Assembly: GCA_037447655.1 (NCBI GenBank) | Contig: JBBHKE010002856.1 | Coordinates: 63,400-127,399, forward strand | Source: Zygnema cylindricum | Taxonomy: Eukaryota > Streptophyta > Zygnematophyceae > Zygnematales > Zygnemataceae | Direction of reading: 5' to 3' | DNA: 64,000 nucleotides | Shown: one piece after another, positions 61,978 to 64,000 of the stretch | How positions within the stretch are numbered: position 1 is the first letter of the stretch | How the letters are laid out: each line of letters starts with the position of its first letter | Position numbers and translations under genes: made by a program | Notes under the pieces: generated by a model | The model's input: the letters and a program-made list of their open reading frames with translations, nothing else | Database searches by the model: none | Told to the model about the DNA's origin: nothing

Positions 61978-62925
61978 TAGTGTTGTGTATCGGTAAAAAA
62001 ATTATCGCGATAACATTGATACCGATAGTTATCGGTTATCGAACGGTCAAAGGTACCGATATATCGGTCCGTGACCAACAAATTCCATATCGGCGATAAC
62101 TTTAAAAATATATAGTACGCATACTATAGTACCTTATTATATACTGTATTATAATATTTACATTATATAGCGTGGCATGCCACGTATTCGAATCTGTTCC
62201 GTAACTATTTTACTGGATTTTTTTACGGAAAACGCAGCACAGAAAACGCTGGCCAGTTAACTGAACATAAATTTTACAACAACTTACGGCATTGTACCGA
62301 CAAACTGATGAACATGGAACGGAAAAAGGACGGCGGACACAAAGTACAATGGACGCAAAACAACATTTTGCGCGCCGCCAGAATCGAACGGACGACTTGG
62401 AATGTGAAAACCGACGGCCAGCGTGAGCGCCGGCATCCCGGAATGGCTCTTTTGGCGGCTTACGCCAAAAAGGCCGACAAATTGACACGTGGCAGGTCTC
62501 TAGTGGATCTCAAGGAAGACAGGGACAAAGCCATGGCGTCGAATGTGAAAGGTACATCGTTTTATTTTATCCGTACCAAAACTGTACACACCTCATGGCG
62601 GCTACTGTACCTTTTGTGCTTGTACAACTGTACAATAACAATGATCTGATTGGTAGACACCTCAGTAGATAGGGTTTGTGAGTAGAGCGCGTTCGGGGAA
62701 TAAGACATACAGTTCAGTGTACTGACCGTACATTTATGTGTACGGTCCGTACATATATCGCCAATAGTTATCGATATCGGTGTTATCGCCGATAAAACCG
62801 ATAATATCGGGTATTTATCGGCGATAATACCGATAGCGATATATCGTACCAATATATCGATTATCGGGTACCCGAAAAAAGGTCCATTTCGGTTATCGAC
62901 AAATCCTTACCGATATACAACACTA
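61978..62925. mobile_element. hAT-type non-autonomous element with exact 8-bp target duplication
   Basis: 948 bp with ends TAGTGTTGTGTATCGGTAA and the imperfect inverse TTACCGATATACAACACTA. CAAAACAT lies on both sides (61970-61977 and 62926-62933). Subterminal regions are packed with TTATCGG / CCGATAA words, as in transposase-binding arrays. The centre (about 62260-62560) is GC-richer, with a 113-codon frame at 62308-62649 that I do not recognise; it could be captured host sequence. Confidence 0.88.
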
Positions 62926-62930
62926 CAAAA

Positions 62931-63387
62931 CATAGTTAAAAAGTAGGCGTTTCTATTGTAGGCCTTTTGTTGGCGCCTTTATTGTAAGCTGTGTTATGGG
63001 CTTTTCATGTGATCTTCTTAGATCGCTACTTTGATCAGCGACCGTCCGATCATCCGAATCTGACGACAGTCCTATCGTAGGTTGTGTTATAAGCTTTTCA
63101 TGTGATTTTATTAGATCGTTACTTTGATCAAAGACCGTCCGATTGTCCGAATCTGACGGTTTAAATAAAATATTCCTCAAAACTAGCAGAAAAATAATTT
63201 TTTGTCCGAATGTTTTTCAAAATTTAGACATGACGTTTAATTCTCTATCGATCGATGTGCAACTCAACCCTGATACTATTTTTTTTCATTTTGCGACCAA
63301 TACAATATGGGTCTTTAGGCCATATTGTATGTTTTACATTCAATAGGCATATTGTATGGGCATACTTTCACCTACTTTTGAACTATG
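62931..63387 (-). mobile_element. hAT-like element, long subfamily, inverted copy
   Basis: Ends CATAGTTAAAAAGTAGGCG and CACCTACTTTTGAACTATG. It shares an extra block (CTCTATCGATCGATGTGCAA) with the copy at 5096, and carries an internal tandem duplication of about 95 bp (62990-63165, each unit with TTTTCATGTGAT and GACCGTCCGAT). Imperfect flanks (ATACAAAA, before the neighbouring insertion, versus GTACAATA) fit a decayed 8-bp duplication. Confidence 0.8.
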
Positions 63388-63741
63388 GTACAATATAAAT
63401 GCTAGGACCCCGCACATGTCGAAAATATAAGCGCACGATTCCACACGTGTGGTCACTTCCCACGCGCGAAAACAAACGTGTTCGTACAGTCTGGTAGGTT
63501 CGCGGCAATTGAAAAGCCACTGCACATTACAATAAAATACAGTACGATACCGTTCCGTACTGAACCGTACCGTTAATGTACTTTGGCGTCCGAAAACAAT
63601 TTGTACTTTTCCAAAAATACGCTCCGGATCGTCGCAGCGAACCGGCCAGTCCTATATTCGCGGAGACCGCTCAAAAAAACGAATATTCTTGACCTGTTTT
63701 TTTTTTTTCTTTCGCCTTCTGCCTCCGTCCGTACAGCGGTC
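63388..63741 (+). other. Upstream flank of the glutathione-peroxidase-like gene
   Basis: No coding-like frame apart from in-frame extension of the exon. A pyrimidine-rich stretch precedes the ATG. No TATA box that I would defend. Confidence 0.35.
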
Positions 63742-63891
63742 ATGGCTGCCTCCGCCGCCGTACGATTGCTGTCGGTCCTGGGCGCTGTTTTGTCGTCTTG
63801 CGCCGTACACGCCAAGAAAGCGAATTTCTACGACCTGAGCGTGTTCGACATCGACGGACGGCCCTTGTCGTTTAGCGGACTGACGGGACGG
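63742..63891 (+). CDS. Glutathione-peroxidase-like, first exon (gene continues beyond window)
   Basis: From the ATG the exon encodes a hydrophobic signal-peptide-like leader (MAASAAVRLLSVLGAVLSSC, cleavage plausible after AVHA) followed by NFYDLSVFDIDGRPLSFSGL and TGR, then a donor GTGAGG. FYDLxxxDIDGxxxSxSxxxGR is the N-terminal strand and loop of glutathione peroxidases (compare FYDFxxKDIDGxxVSLxxxxGKV), and an intron at this place is common in the family. The enzyme reduces hydroperoxides; the leader suggests a secretory-pathway or extracellular isoform. The catalytic Cys or Sec lies in the next exon, outside the window. Other thioredoxin-fold proteins are possible. I start at 63742 because the leader begins there; an in-frame ATG at 63583 would add 53 unlikely residues. 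Confidence 0.6.
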
Positions 63892-64000
63892 GTGAGGATT
63901 GGGAATGCGGATGTACTTTTTGTCGTTTTCTGGTAGATTTTTTTTTTTTTGGGTGTTTTATTTTTTCTGGGATGGGGGGAGGGAGGGAAGACGAGGGGGG

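Noticed and set aside
62308-62649. A separate host gene inside the hAT element
   Set aside because: The 113-codon frame shows no motif I recognise and no continuation exon; described only as possible captured sequence.

Overview
This is a repeat-rich, AT-rich piece of a eukaryotic nuclear genome. The real genes are split by GT-AG introns, coding density is low, and most of the sequence is transposon-derived or tandem-repeat DNA. There are two short runs of N. The lineage is uncertain. The kinase fragment resembles plant/green-algal AGC (AGCVIII/phototropin-type) kinases and the cyclin fragment resembles plant B-type cyclins, so a green-lineage eukaryote is the best guess, from family memory only.

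Layout. 1-12.6 kb: no host gene seen; transposons with terminal inverted repeats (TIRs), including a TA-flanked MITE family, PIF/Harbinger-like elements and a hAT-like family, plus two copies of a 1.85-kb dispersed repeat. 13.3-25.3 kb: a twelve-exon gene on the + strand that I identify as RIF1 (replication timing and DNA-break-repair regulator); all predicted junctions keep frame to the stop at 25326. 25.3-33.7 kb: intergenic, with more MITEs and a tail-to-tail pair of Harbinger-like elements. 34-35.1 kb: a 245-bp satellite. 35.4-48.3 kb: a mosaic of exon fragments from unrelated genes (5-oxoprolinase, cyclin B, an AGC-type kinase, one unrecognised gene). The last three are present in two or three copies, separated by blocks of simple satellites. 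48.57-50.1 kb: a broken duplicate of the RIF1 3' end and its downstream flank. 50.7-51.5 kb: another Harbinger-like copy. About 53.8-59.66 kb: a second large + strand gene, seven exons recognised, 5' end not found; it looks like an alpha-helical nuclear protein with faint co-linear resemblance to FANCI, which I treat as a hypothesis. 60.6-63.4 kb: three hAT-type or hAT-like elements, two adjacent ones overlapping at their target sites. 63.74 kb to the edge: the first exon of a secreted glutathione-peroxidase-like gene.

How the parts relate. RIF1 and, if the weak call is right, the FANCI-like gene both act in replication-stress and DNA-repair biology, but the sequence gives no evidence of co-regulation. 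The most unusual part is the exon-fragment mosaic: splice-site-bearing pieces of several housekeeping genes amplified together with arrays whose units resemble 3' splice sites. Within this window the mosaic looks non-functional, because the cyclin copies carry different lesions.
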